A DNA stretch of 64,000 nt. Source: Ecdyonurus torrentis (taxonomy: Eukaryota > Arthropoda > Insecta > Ephemeroptera > Heptageniidae). Positions 1-11,259 of this stretch are shown one piece after another. Below the pieces are notes generated by a model. The model had not been told where the DNA came from and made no database searches. It worked only from the letters and a program-made list of their open reading frames with translations. The position numbers and the translations under genes were made by a program. The stretch lies in assembly GCA_949318235.1 (NCBI GenBank), contig OX439130.1, forward strand, positions 44,663,521 through 44,727,520, written 5' to 3'. Each line of letters opens with the position of its first letter. Position 1 is the first letter of the stretch.

Positions 1-904
1 ATAAATATTAATGATCAGAATGTAGATTAATGAGTTAATATGTATATTATAAATAATTTACATATTATAATAACAAAACAAGTGAAATTATTTCCGGGTT
101 GCTTCTAATCTCGTTACAACATTTTTTTTTTTTTTTTTAGTTCAATCAATAATACCTTTATATTATATAACATTAAGTTGATTGGAATCTATTTTTAAAC
201 TTTTATATATCACGATGTTACGCAACATAAAAAATATAATCAAATCTCATGAATCCTCTTGCGAATAATAATAATAAAAAAAGTTTAGATAATATTGATT
301 TTTTTTTTGTTAATATAGTGCATGCATTTCATATAATATAAGAAAAAATCAATGTATAGCATGTAAAGATAAAAATCATTCACATTTTTTCTGCTTATTT
401 GTTTTTATTTGTTTACATCGTAACTCTGGATTATCGTGTGCAGAAAAAAGATCGTATTGTAAATATACGAAAAGTAACCACGATTATTTGTTTATGTTTG
501 TTTAAGTTTTTTTTATTATTATTATTTGTTAATTTTTGTTTACTATTGCAATGCCTTTTTACTTTTATTGAAAATATTCAATAATTAGTTCTTTAATTAA
601 TCGGATCCAAATTTTGTAGTAAAACATTAGAACAATATTCTATATTATTATGCTCCGATATGAATGTTTGCCAATGCAAATATTTGCAATAATCTTCATG
701 GCAAATTCATTGTGTAGCATTTACTCATTTGACACGGACTTGCTGTTTATTGTTTAATTTATGATGATTTCTTTTTATAATTAATTACTTTGCCCACTTA
801 CAGGTTTTATTTTTAATTTTAATATTCTACATATTTTGCCCAATTCATGGTAAAGTTATGTTTTATAATTATAATATTTTGCCCAGCATCACTTGATATG
901 TAAA
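1..904. other. AT-rich DNA, nothing recognised
   Basis: No coding or RNA gene. Contains A/T tracts and ATT runs only. Confidence 0.6.
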
Positions 905-1215
905 GGTTTAAGGTACCTACAGATTGGTGGAAGCGTGGTATGAAAGATGCTGGACCTCTTCTTCTTCTTACTGACGTGATTCGTGAGCTCCACGTGATTG
1001 CCGTGGTGCATCACTTACTCACTCACTAGATCACTGACTCACCTGGCTCGCTCTACGCCACCGACTGTTGATCCCTCGACGCTGAGCACTTGGCGCTACC
1101 CCGCTACCAGTGAGCACCAACCCCTCTACACCGCGCACCAGCTCCGCTCCACAGCGCGCAGAAACAACGCGCCAATTTTACCTCGACTGCTTGCCTATAC
1201 ACGCAGCATGCAAAT
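905..1215 (-). promoter_or_regulatory. GC-rich island, candidate minus-strand leader exon
   Basis: A CpG-richer stretch in AT-rich surroundings. On the minus strand a consensus donor (CCAG then GTGAGTCAG) falls at 1043/1042, so an untranslated first exon might span about 1180-1043 with its intron running towards the window start. An octamer-like ATGCAAAT lies at 1208-1215. A + strand frame at 998-1225 has no family resemblance. Speculative. Confidence 0.3.
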
Positions 1216-1483
1216 CAAAATTTAGCTTTTAATATCAATTTCTTAAGAATTATTAACATAATATAGTGTATAGAGAGTTTCTAACTTTAGAGAGCATGCA
1301 AGGAGAAAATAATTATTACGTCATGGGAAAAATAAACTTACCAAGAGGTACAGAACGTTTGATTACAAATCAAAATAGAAGGATTTTGCCACGTCAATGC
1401 ATGACTATAACAATGACTTTGTCTACTGCTGCATTTCTTTCTCTACTAAACTTCAACTTTTACATCAAAACACACCAAAAGTG

Positions 1484-1581
1484 CTCTCTCTCTCTCTCTC
1501 TCTCTCTCTCGTTTGCATGTTATTCTTTTCCTCTCAAATCACATCCTGTGTCGTCTTAGCCCTAGCTGACCCTGACAATAC

Positions 1582-1651
<70 letters not shown>
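1484..1651. repeat. (CT)n and (GA)n microsatellites in opposite polarity
   Basis: (CT)n at 1484-1510 and (GA)n at 1583-1651, separated by about 70 bp. The two tracts are complementary and could form a hairpin if single-stranded. Confidence 0.95.
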
Positions 1652-1653
<2 letters not shown>

Positions 1654-4600
1654 ATGTGTGTTTTGACTCGACTTGTTCTACTCTGTAAAGACATGGAACG
1701 TAATAAAATCTTATTCTTATATTGATCAAGCAGCATTTTTCTTTTTTTACTCATGATGGTCAAAATGGACAAGACAGGATGTTATTTTATACAGGTGATG
1801 AGATGAGTAATAAGCAAACGAGAGAGGGAGAAGGGAGAGAACAGTATAAAGAGAGCAATATAGTGAATAATAAAGGGATAAAAATTAGATCCCCACAGAT
1901 TTTCTTTAAAACTTTAGTGACAATATAGTTAAAAAAACAATTCTTTTCATTTAAATAGCGCGTAAAAGATATGAATGAATTGACTTTATAGTAACATTTA
2001 TTATACGCTCTATATTTATAATTATAATAATAAAATAAAACAAATTGATTCCAAGAAAATTCTTTGGAATAATTCCTATAGTCATGATATTTTGTCCTAT
2101 TCCTAAAATTAACTTAAATATAAGTTAAATAGGTTATTCGTATTTGGGTTTGGAAACAAGCCTATTATAAAAAGTTTGTCCTTTAATTGATTGATTAGCT
2201 GCCGACTATATATAATTTTAATCGTGTCCGCTTCCAATTTAACATTGTACGCATGCGCAATAAGTGTACGCAGAAGTGGATATTATAAAAATTCTACATT
2301 TGGTAACATATAAATAACTGCATGTGTAAATATTGATATGATTTCTCAAATTTCAATAATAGTTTCTATAATAAAGGTTCTATTAGAGTCATGGTAAAAA
2401 ATTCATACTAAGGTACTTAACTCTATCCATACTCTGAGCATATACAATAAAATTGGTCCTTGAGTGAAATTATACTCGCTAGCGTATCATTAGAGATTAC
2501 AACATGCTAGGAGACCCACAGAATAGAGACAAACAAAAACAATAAGGTTTTTTCTCGTGCACGTCACTTTCTATAAGCACGAATTAGTATAGTAATAACA
2601 TGAAAGGGAAATAAATTTTACTGCCTACTCAAACTTTGGATTAAATTGAAACAATAACTTTATATTATATTTTCTATATTTCTTTTGATAATGACTTACT
2701 TTCATGTGTAAATATATTTTTGAAATAATATCTTGAAAATTTCTATAGTAATTAGAACAAACTTTATATAATTAAATTAAGTTATAAGAAAAATGTCAAA
2801 ATTATTTCTATTGTATTTTTTTAACGCAAAATCGTATATTTTACACGCAGTTTTAAATCATAAAGTTTTGATAAACAAAAACAAAAACAAAAACAAAAAC
2901 AAACAAAAAAAAAATCTGAAAACTATTAAATGTCTTTATATTCTAATTCTAATTCTCTTAAAAATAAAGCTGACGTTTCTTATTATTATTTTTCGAATCT
3001 TTTAGGTTTTTTGTAATAATTATTGATTAAAACCAAAAAATTAAATGTTGTTTCCGGAATATGACCTCTACACGTTTATTATTAAGTCAATGTCATTGGA
3101 CTTTTTGTTTGTTAAATACACTTCAGTAATTTTTTATAATTATATACATAAGTAGACGCACAAAAAGCCCCATAATGTCAATATACGGAACTGTCCAGCC
3201 AGCTCAGCACACTGTATGATTATGAATATTGACCACTATATGTAGTCAGCAGGTCTCTCTCACGCTATCTTTGTATTATTATCTGGTCATTAACTTGTTT
3301 ATATTTACTAATTTTATTGAACTTTTATGTGAACAAAAACACCAGGCTTTTTAATGTTTTAGTAGTAACTATTGATCATTAATGTAAATAAATTATTTGA
3401 AATTATGCGCAATATTGTAACTGTGAGAAAAATTTTAATAATATAATAAACTTTGAAATTTAGGAGAATAAGTTCATATTTAATGCATGTTCACATATGG
3501 TACAGTATTCTCAATGTGCAATAAATTTAATTTCGTTGCATTAAATTTAATTTAGTTGCATGAAATCTCCATTGCAATCAAATTTATTGCACCCTAAAAA
3601 TATTCCTTCGTAGGCCTTAACAATAATATCTTATAATTGAGTATGTAATTTTGTTTAAAGAAAGATTTAACAATTTACTTGTAATAGAATTCAAATGACA
3701 AATTTTTCTTAAAATCAAAATTTAACCCTTATGAGACCATTTTTTTTCAATTAATTTTCGGGCAACGAATTTAAGCAGTTATATAATAGAAAATAAATCA
3801 TCAGTACTGGAGCTTACGAGTGGAGCTAGCTAACAACAGGCTGTGCGGGAAAAGCTTAGGTCCCCTAATTTCTTATTCTCCATGGTTTTATCGTCATTAT
3901 CATTATTATTAAGAAACCGAGGCCGGGAAATCTTAACTGAGGGATGCTATAGACACACTTTTACGTGTTTTTAGCTAATAAAAAGTTTTAACAAATTTTT
4001 CAACACCAGTATCATAACATCCGTAAAAAAAGTTGTATAATTTTATATAAAAAATTACCATATAATTATATTAACCTTTTTTATTAACATTTTCTATAAC
4101 AAAAAATCATAATAAATTTTCGATGTTAATATGTGAAAACGAAAGTTACACAAAGCCAACAGAATAATATAAATTAATTTATTACAAATGCAGAATTTTT
4201 GTAAATAATATAATATAATAAATTTTTCTACTTTGCGGACGTATTAAATTTCCTTGTGAAGCGAAGTATAGAAAAGAAAGACACACGGAAGTTATACTAA
4301 AGAACAAAACGAAAAATGAGGCCAGATTATAATAAAGAAAAGAAAGAAATGTTCAACGATTGACCCATACATATAGTTGTAATCAATAGACTTTTAGAAT
4401 ACAGACCATGGGGAAATTTTATATATTTTAAAAATAATAAAATATAATTGTTTTAATTCTAAAGTGAATTAAATGTAAAATTGAAAGTTTTCGTAATATT
4501 AAATATTTCACAAAACTACTTTCAATGAAAGATATTTAATTACAAAATAATAATAATAATAAAAAATAAAAATTTCAATTAAAAATAATTAATTTTTAAT

Positions 4601-5000
4601 TTTATAATAAGATATATCATAGCTCCATATAAATTATAAATATTAGAATTTATATATTTATACACCTTAGATCATTTCTTACTTTTCTGTTACTTTTTAT
4701 AATGTATAAATTGGTAAATATGAAATTCCATTTTTTTTTCATTATAGTGTTTACAATTAAAAAATTATTTTAATTAAATACGGCAATCATATTCTTATAT
4801 TTAAAATAAAAATAATAAACTTCTCAGGAATGTAGACAGTAAATCACAACATAAAGATGCGCAAACGCACAAGAAAACAAACAATTACCATCACCCCATC
4901 TAGAAATGCACTCCATTCATTTAAAAGATGAGTCACTCAACTTTATATTTAAGAAAAAAAAATCAACAAGAAAAATATCAATGAAAACTAAAATAAGTTA
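1652..5000. other. AT-rich gene-free DNA
   Basis: No convincing exon. It holds an NRF1-like GCATGCGC at about 2251, A/T tracts, an (AAAAAC)n run at about 2876-2905 and the dispersed repeat fragment at 3845. Confidence 0.5.
3845..3882. repeat. Dispersed repeat fragment, copy 1
   Basis: GGAAAAGCTTAGGTCCCCTA then ATTTCTTATTCT is shared, with small changes, with 12683-12720 in GCNA intron 2. Nature unknown; the match is short. Confidence 0.45.
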
Positions 5001-5004
5001 ACCA

Positions 5005-5215
5005 ACTTACCTAAAGACCGGATGATGGCCAGTTTGAAGTTCACAAATACTCGTGGTGTAAATATTTCATGTGTCCAGTAAAAGCACAATGAGAGGATAA
5101 TAAAATATACCGGTCTTTGGATTGCACACACAACTAAATGCACTCATGTAACCATGGTAACAAAGAACCACAACTAAAACAATGCGCAATGAGCATGCGC
5201 GACGGAAAATCGCGG
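5005..5215 (-). promoter_or_regulatory. Candidate promoter with RFX X-box and NRF1 site
   Basis: GTAACCATGGTAAC (5149-5162 or one base either side) is a near-perfect palindromic X-box (consensus GTTNCCATGGNAAC). An NRF1-like GCATGCGCGA lies about 30 bp away (about 5193). On the minus strand a strong donor GTAAGT occurs at 5010-5005, and the 45 codons before it are open but lack a Met. This would fit a leader exon of a leftward ciliary or germline gene. No coding exon was found to confirm it. Confidence 0.35.
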
Positions 5216-5937
5216 TCAACTTAAGGCTATTTCTATTATGACTTTTTTAGGACACACCGCAATATGAAACAAACTGGACAGTATATCTTTAACATATAGT
5301 AACATTTTTATTATGTAGAGTATAATTTGTTAATACCATGTTAATTTTTTTAATGTATATTTTATAATTAATTATTTTTATGAACAATATTATATGCTAT
5401 ATATTATGTAATTATTGTGGAGTGTAATAATTTATTACTTTTTTTTTGTCATATAATATTATTATTTTCATTATTTGATATGATAAATTTTTGTCTATAA
5501 ATGTCATCGAGTAAAATAATAAAAACACGTTTTTTATATGCATTTTTTTTTCTGTTTGTTTATAAATTATTTAAGTTATTGTAGTCTCATCTGCCTTATA
5601 ACGTGTACCGCAATCAGCAGACAGACTCGGATCGGATGGAAAACAGACAGGACAGAATCCCTAATTTTCAAAGCATTTGCAGGACCATTCGTGATGTAAT
5701 TTTTGAGAAAATTACTGCAGTTGTGCAAAAACATATAATGTACTTTTAATATTACACAAACAGAATGAAATATTATAGTTTTAGGAAATTATATAATTTG
5801 TCTCGGAGCCCACACTATAACGGCGGTATATGGCATATTTCATTCAAATGATGCCATTTTTTAAATTAAGGATTTCCATTTTTAAAAAAATATAAATATA
5901 TATAAAATTTGAGTGTAATCAAATTTATAACCCCGCA

Positions 5938-6095
5938 TTGAAAAGATATTGCACCGTGAGAAAAAAGATATAGTAGGCGCGAGACAATAAAATATTAATA
6001 TATCAATTAATTAATTAATATATAATAATAATATAATTTTATTGTCTCGAGTGCCCGATTGCATAATTTGTTTTTCACACTGGTGCAATCTCTTC
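5938..6095. repeat. Imperfect foldback, MITE-like
   Basis: GCGAGACAATAAAAT (about 5979-5993) is inverted as ATTTTATTGTCTCG. Further out, AAGATATTGCACCGTGAGAA is inverted as TTTTTCACACTGGTGCAATC. Loop of AT-rich sequence. Possible MITE relic or transcribed hairpin. Confidence 0.6.
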
Positions 6096-6251
6096 GATGC
6101 TGGGGTACGGCCTTATGTGTGTGTGTCGCTGTAATGTGTATTATATATAATATTTTATATTATATATATATTATATTTAATAATATATAATATACCCGGC
6201 TGTCTCTACGGACAGCAGCGCCGCAAGTTAATTCCTATATATAAAAAGTTA

Positions 6252-6336
6252 AAGCGAAAAGGTTATTTTGAAGAATTATATATATATTTTTTAAATTTTG
6301 TATTAATTATAATAATAAAAAGAAACCTTTTCGCTT
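6252..6336. repeat. Short inverted repeat
   Basis: AAGCGAAAAGGTT (6252-6264) is perfectly inverted as AACCTTTTCGCTT (6324-6336) around an AT-rich loop. Possibly a very small MITE next to the long (TA)n array. Confidence 0.6.
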
Positions 6337-6379
6337 CATAATATACTTTCAGAAAAATCCTATCCCTATGAAATATATA

Positions 6380-6517
<138 letters not shown>

Positions 6518-6794
6518 GTCATTGCACTGCGTCGACTGCCTGTCATAGGCGGGGCGACTATATAACAAAAAAGGCTCGGTTGGGACTTGGGATTCAACCA
6601 TCTATATTTCCAGCTCTTTTTTTTTTTTTTTTTTTTTTTTTCGTATAAATAATAATATTGTTTTATTTTTATTTTTTTTGTTTATTTATTTATTTAAATC
6701 ATTTCTTATGTCTCTCACTAATTTTTAACATTATCTCGTCCATCAGTTCTCCACTGTCATTTACATCTGTATTTTCGCCTCACCTCATCAAGGT

Positions 6795-6866
6795 GGGGGT
6801 ATAGCTCAGTGGTAGAGCATTCGACTGCAGATCGAGAGGTCCCCGGTTCAAACCCGGGTGCCCCCT
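6795..6866 (+). tRNA. tRNA-Cys (GCA)
   Basis: A 72-nt cloverleaf. The 7-bp acceptor stem (GGGGGTA with TGCCCCC, one G-U) carries discriminator T, as usual for Cys. The D arm is GCTC-AGTGGTA-GAGC. The anticodon arm is TTCGA-CTGCAGA-TCGAG with anticodon GCA at 6827-6829. The T arm is CCCGG-TTCAAAC-CCGGG. A-box and B-box (GGTTCAAACCC) Pol III promoter elements are intact and no intron is present. It looks functional. It lies about 0.6 kb upstream of GCNA on the same strand. The downstream T run is interrupted (CTACTTTTTAAAG at 6870-6882) but holds TTTTT, a Pol III terminator. Confidence 0.96.
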
Positions 6867-6869
6867 CAA

Positions 6870-6882
6870 CTACTTTTTAAAG
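6870..6882 (+). terminator. Pol III terminator of tRNA-Cys
   Basis: TTTTT a few bases after the tRNA 3' end, the usual Pol III stop signal. Confidence 0.7.
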
Positions 6883-7094
6883 CTTCCAGAAATTAATAAT
6901 TTGCTAAGATTTGTTCATCTATGTTTCTGAAAATTAAATTGAAAAAAAGGGGAATCTTTCTTCCACTATCTTTTTGATTTTTGTTTTGACACATAAGACA
7001 AAAGTCACACAAGAAAGTGAACGAAAGAATTTTTTGGAAGCAATCGCCATCTCTTCGCAAGAAGTAGAACTACGTCAAGTTGCTCAGTAGAGCA

Positions 7095-7309
7095 CCACAG
7101 TATATTATACAGTAGTCCATCTCCTATAGCGGGAATGTCAGATCGAATGCGCGCCATAATTCCGACTGGGTGAAGTTGTCAGAACTACACGTAACATTAC
7201 TTCAAATTACGGCTTCTAGTTCTGTCACCTTCACCCAGTCGGAATTATGGCGCGCATTCGATCTGACATTCCCGCTATAGGAGATGGACTACTGTACCAT
7301 CTACTGTGG
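7095..7309. mobile_element. Foldback (MITE-like) element upstream of GCNA
   Basis: Arms 7109-7175 and 7229-7295 are perfect reverse complements over 67 bp. Pairing continues inward with few mismatches to about 7188/7217 and outward as CCACAGTA/TACTGTGG (7095-7102 and 7302-7309). The apical loop is only about 28 bp. It lies about 150 bp from the GCNA start codon and could sit in its promoter or leader. Confidence 0.85.
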
Positions 7310-7462
7310 TAGAGCACAGAGCAGGCACAGAGGCGCAAATAATTTTTCAAATTTATTTTCTAACCGTCACTCGTCCAGCTGCGCTCGTCTCGGTCTCTGT
7401 TTCTCTGCAATGTTTTTATTGTTTATTTATAGTTTACATAGTTTTCTCTGAGTTTTCTAATA
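7310..7462 (+). promoter_or_regulatory. GCNA 5' flank / leader
   Basis: About 150 bp between the upstream hairpin and the GCNA start codon. It is GC-richer than its surroundings around 7370-7400, with no clear TATA box. The transcription start cannot be fixed from sequence, but the leader must lie here or reach into the hairpin. Confidence 0.35.
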
Positions 7463-7547
7463 ATGGATCGCGATTTAATAAGTTCTGCAATGGAGTTTAG
7501 TCCACATATTTTAAAGACGAGACGGAAAAAGAAAATACCTGCGAGTG
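7463..7547 (+). CDS. GCNA: GCNA exon 1 (true start)
   Basis: ATG at 7463 has A at -3 and G at +4. It opens 28 codons ending in a basic patch KTRRKKK (residues 18-24), a likely nuclear localisation signal, followed by donor GTGAGT at 7548. The last G joins CT at 8488 to make GCT (Ala29), in frame with the large exon. This is preferred over the Met codon at 8478, which lies inside the intron acceptor sequence. A second in-frame Met is residue 10. Confidence 0.8.
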
Positions 7548-10500
7548 GTGAGTTTTTTTAAGTCTCGAAACTCGAAATTTTTATTGCCTTTTATTTTCCT
7601 GCCTACTTTTGTTGCTCATAATAAATTGAGTACATAATACATATAGATATAATTACATACTTGTCTACCCTGTATTTATTTTTTTGCTTATACATATAAC
7701 ATATAATGTTCATGTGGTCAAGGACTTGTAGAACAGGGCTGCCATGTCAAGCTCTCACAAAAAACGCCTTATAATAAGTTATGTTATACTTATATTATTA
7801 CTATATATGTACCATACATACCGGCATACGTATATTTTTATGCCATCGTATGTTATGCATACATATCTTTATAAATATTTACTACTGGTATACTAATATA
7901 TCTCTTTGACTTATGTACCGCACTTTGCTATTACATATCATACATCGTATGATGGTATCTGCACTGTGCATATATGCTTTAATTAGCATTAAAGTCAACC
8001 GATGACTTTGAAAACCCAATTATCTCTAATTTGAGCACTCATTTCAAAATTTTGAACTACACATTATATGCCATATTATAAGATAAAAAAAAAATTTGAA
8101 TCCTTCATATTTCTTAAATATGAGACCCCAGTGCAGACTGTACTTGGGTGTTCAAAATCACCCCGGTTTATTGTACGATAAAAATATACCAAAATTTTCC
8201 TTCCTATTGTTGACTGACAGAGTATGCATATTACTCACCTTGTGTAATACGTTTAAAGTCATAAAACATACCTACTCACTGTCAGTAACTTTTTTAATTT
8301 TAAAAATCTAATATGTATCATATTTTTCAATTTTGTTAAGACCCCAGACCTCATTGTTAACTATAAAACCACATAAAATATATAATTTTAATAGCTTTAA
8401 TTATATTTATTATTTTTAATAATTGTTTTAATTATACAGAACATTTTAGTTAAAATGAACTAAAATTTTATTATATTATGTCCACAGCTGACAGCAAGCT
8501 ATCACTAAAAAATAGAGTTCAACAAGTAGAACCAAAGACTCCTCCATTAAGTGAAAACAACAATTCAACAAGAAGTAGCACACAATTCACTGCAGGTAGC
8601 AGAACTAGAATTGAAAACAATGGTGATAAAGAAAATAAACATCCAACATTGTGTCAGTGTTCTGATTGCCTTATAACGTCAGATTCCTCACAGAGTCCTG
8701 ACTGTACTTTACGGCACATTATATCACCTCGTCAGTGTATCAGAGACTCAAATATAATTTCCGAGGATGAAGATACAGAGATTGTGGAATTTGATGCTAG
8801 AACTACGGGTACACATTCCACTTATGTAACGTGTGTAAGTAAACAAACTAAACAAGATGATACTTCCTTAGAAGAAGATGAAGTAGAAGTCCTTCAAGCT
8901 TCAATTAGAACCCTTGTACTTACTCCAGATAATAGTCGTGCTACAGATGAAGCTGTAAGTAGCTGTGAAAAAGTACAACAGTGGTTAAAAAATAATAAAA
9001 CAAAAGCTATAACTACAGGAGATATAGAGATTAGATATATATCAGATAGTGAAGACGATAGTGAACGTAAACATTCAATGGCTAAAGTTTCAAGTTCAGG
9101 TTATCCAAATACAATTCTTTCATCTCAAAGAACTGTAGATGATAGCTTCAATGCTACATCAAGACAATCTTCACAAGATCCAAGTACTAGGGCAAGTTCT
9201 TCTTTATTTAACTCCAGTGTAATAGTAGAACCAATTGCTGTTCAAGCGAGTACTAGTTCTCGTTCTACTAGTATGAGTACTCAAAAGTCGGTACAAGTTG
9301 TAAGTACTCAAGTACCAATTACACAAGCAACTAGAGAATCATTTATCTCTACTGTTACTAACAGTCAAGCTAGTACAAGATCATCATCATTATATTTTAC
9401 AGATAGACCACCTTGGAGTAAACATTACGTTGATTACAGAAATCCAATTGCTCGTCGTACGTTAACGAACATCAGAGAACAAAATGAAAGTTCTATTAAT
9501 AAAGTGAGTAATATTTCTACTCATGATTCTACCGTATCTTCTGATGATTCTTTTCATTTAGTTTATTCAGAAACTATATCACCTAAACGTGCTCAATCAC
9601 TTGAAATATCTCCAAATAATATATCAGTATCTATCATTTCTAATTCTACTAGAAATTCGTATTTGCCTACTGGACATATCCTAGTTCCGAGGGATAAAAT
9701 TTTAAGTAAAAGAGTATCGTCTCCATCTCTTCCTGATACTATTCCCGCGTCTGATAATTCTTTCTCAATTATATCTAACACCACAGGAAATACATACCAT
9801 CCAAGCAGAAAAAATCAATTAAAAGAAAAGAAATCATTTGATTCTGTATCAATCCCTGATACAATTCCTATCGATCAATTTTCATTTTCAAATATATCAA
9901 CTTCAACTCGAAATTCTCATTATTTCAGGAAAGTTTCTCAAGAAAAAGGTGTACCTGCTTCTATTCCTGATACAGTTATACTTCCTAACAGTACTGATTC
10001 CTTATCTTCTCCTGATATTCGTGTACCTCCACCTCCTAGTTCATCTTCTCAGACCTCAGCTGATGTATTTTCATGGCCACTTTATAGTAAAGATGATTTA
10101 AAGAACATTCTTCAAAATATAGATAAGCAGAAGGACTTTAAAAAGAAAGAAAGAAGAAATCCCTCTTCTGCTGATACAATTCCATGGCCTTCTGATTGTT
10201 CTTCTCCAATATACCCTACAAACTCAGATAGTGAACCTGATAGTCCAGTTCATCAACATGCAAGAAAGACTTTAGTTCACACCTCAACAAGAGTCGAAGT
10301 GACATCAGAGGAAAATTCTAGTAATGAAGAAAATGAAACTTGTGTCTCAGTTTCTAAAAACATTTCTGTGATTGAAGTCTCTGATACAGATGAAGAAGAA
10401 ATAGAAAAATCATCTGTTGATAGTAAAGGGGTTGAAATACCTGAGAGTTCTGATAGTGAAGATGAACATCCATCTAAAATGTTTCGTAGACGCCCAAACA

Positions 10501-11228
10501 GAGCTTCATATGTTGAAATTGTTATATCAGAATCTGAAAGTGAGGAAGAAGAAAAGGAGCAAGGTGAGGAGAGACAAGAAGTTGAAGAAACAGAAGAAGA
10601 AGAAGATTTGAATTCCTCGTCAGGTTCTGAAATAGGGAGGAGAAAAACATCTATTAGTCCAACACAAGAAATACCTGAGTCGGACTCATCACCTGAGATA
10701 GGTCAAATGAGAAGATTAGTGACAAGAAAAGTGACAACACAAAGTTCTTGTAGAGTATTAGAATCAGATTCATCCCCTGAATTAATACAGACTCAGAGAC
10801 GTGTAACAAGAACTCAGGTTCAGTCACAAGATTCAGAAGAAACTTATTTCTCAGGGGAGGAAATCGAAATCAGAGAATCAAGAATTCCTCCTAATTTTGA
10901 TTTACCTGAGATAAGTGAGGATGAGGATGGGGAGAGTGCGGCAAGGAAGCTGGACTTTGACAAGGACTCTTCTGATGATGAGAGTCCATGTCCACCTAGC
11001 AGGTCAAATAGGTCCAGTGATAAGAGTCCATGTCCACCTAGAAAATCAAAGACGTCCAATGATAAGAGTCTATGTCCACCTAGAAGATCAAAGAAGTCCA
11101 ATAAGGGTGGCGAGCAGAGATCAAGCATTACAGACACAGGGAAGAAATTAAGGCCGGTCAAGCTCAGCATATCTCCTTTCAAGAGTCCAGAGTTGCCTTC
11201 TGCTAGGTGAGCAAGCTTTAGTTTTCTT

Positions 11229-11259
<31 letters not shown>

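Noticed and set aside
1397..1772. Frames rich in RERERE or SLSLSL here and at 19276-19546, 58297-58488 and 61949-62197
   Set aside because: Products of (GA/CT)n arrays, without homology outside the repeat.
5010..5140. Minus-strand open stretch FIILSLCFYWTHEIFTPRVF as a coding exon
   Set aside because: 45 open codons without Met after a stop, and not recognised; kept only as a possible leader exon.
8478..11210. Large frame as a self-contained 910-aa gene
   Set aside because: Its Met and TGA both lie in intron sequence; phase-matched exons on both sides make it exon 2 of GCNA.
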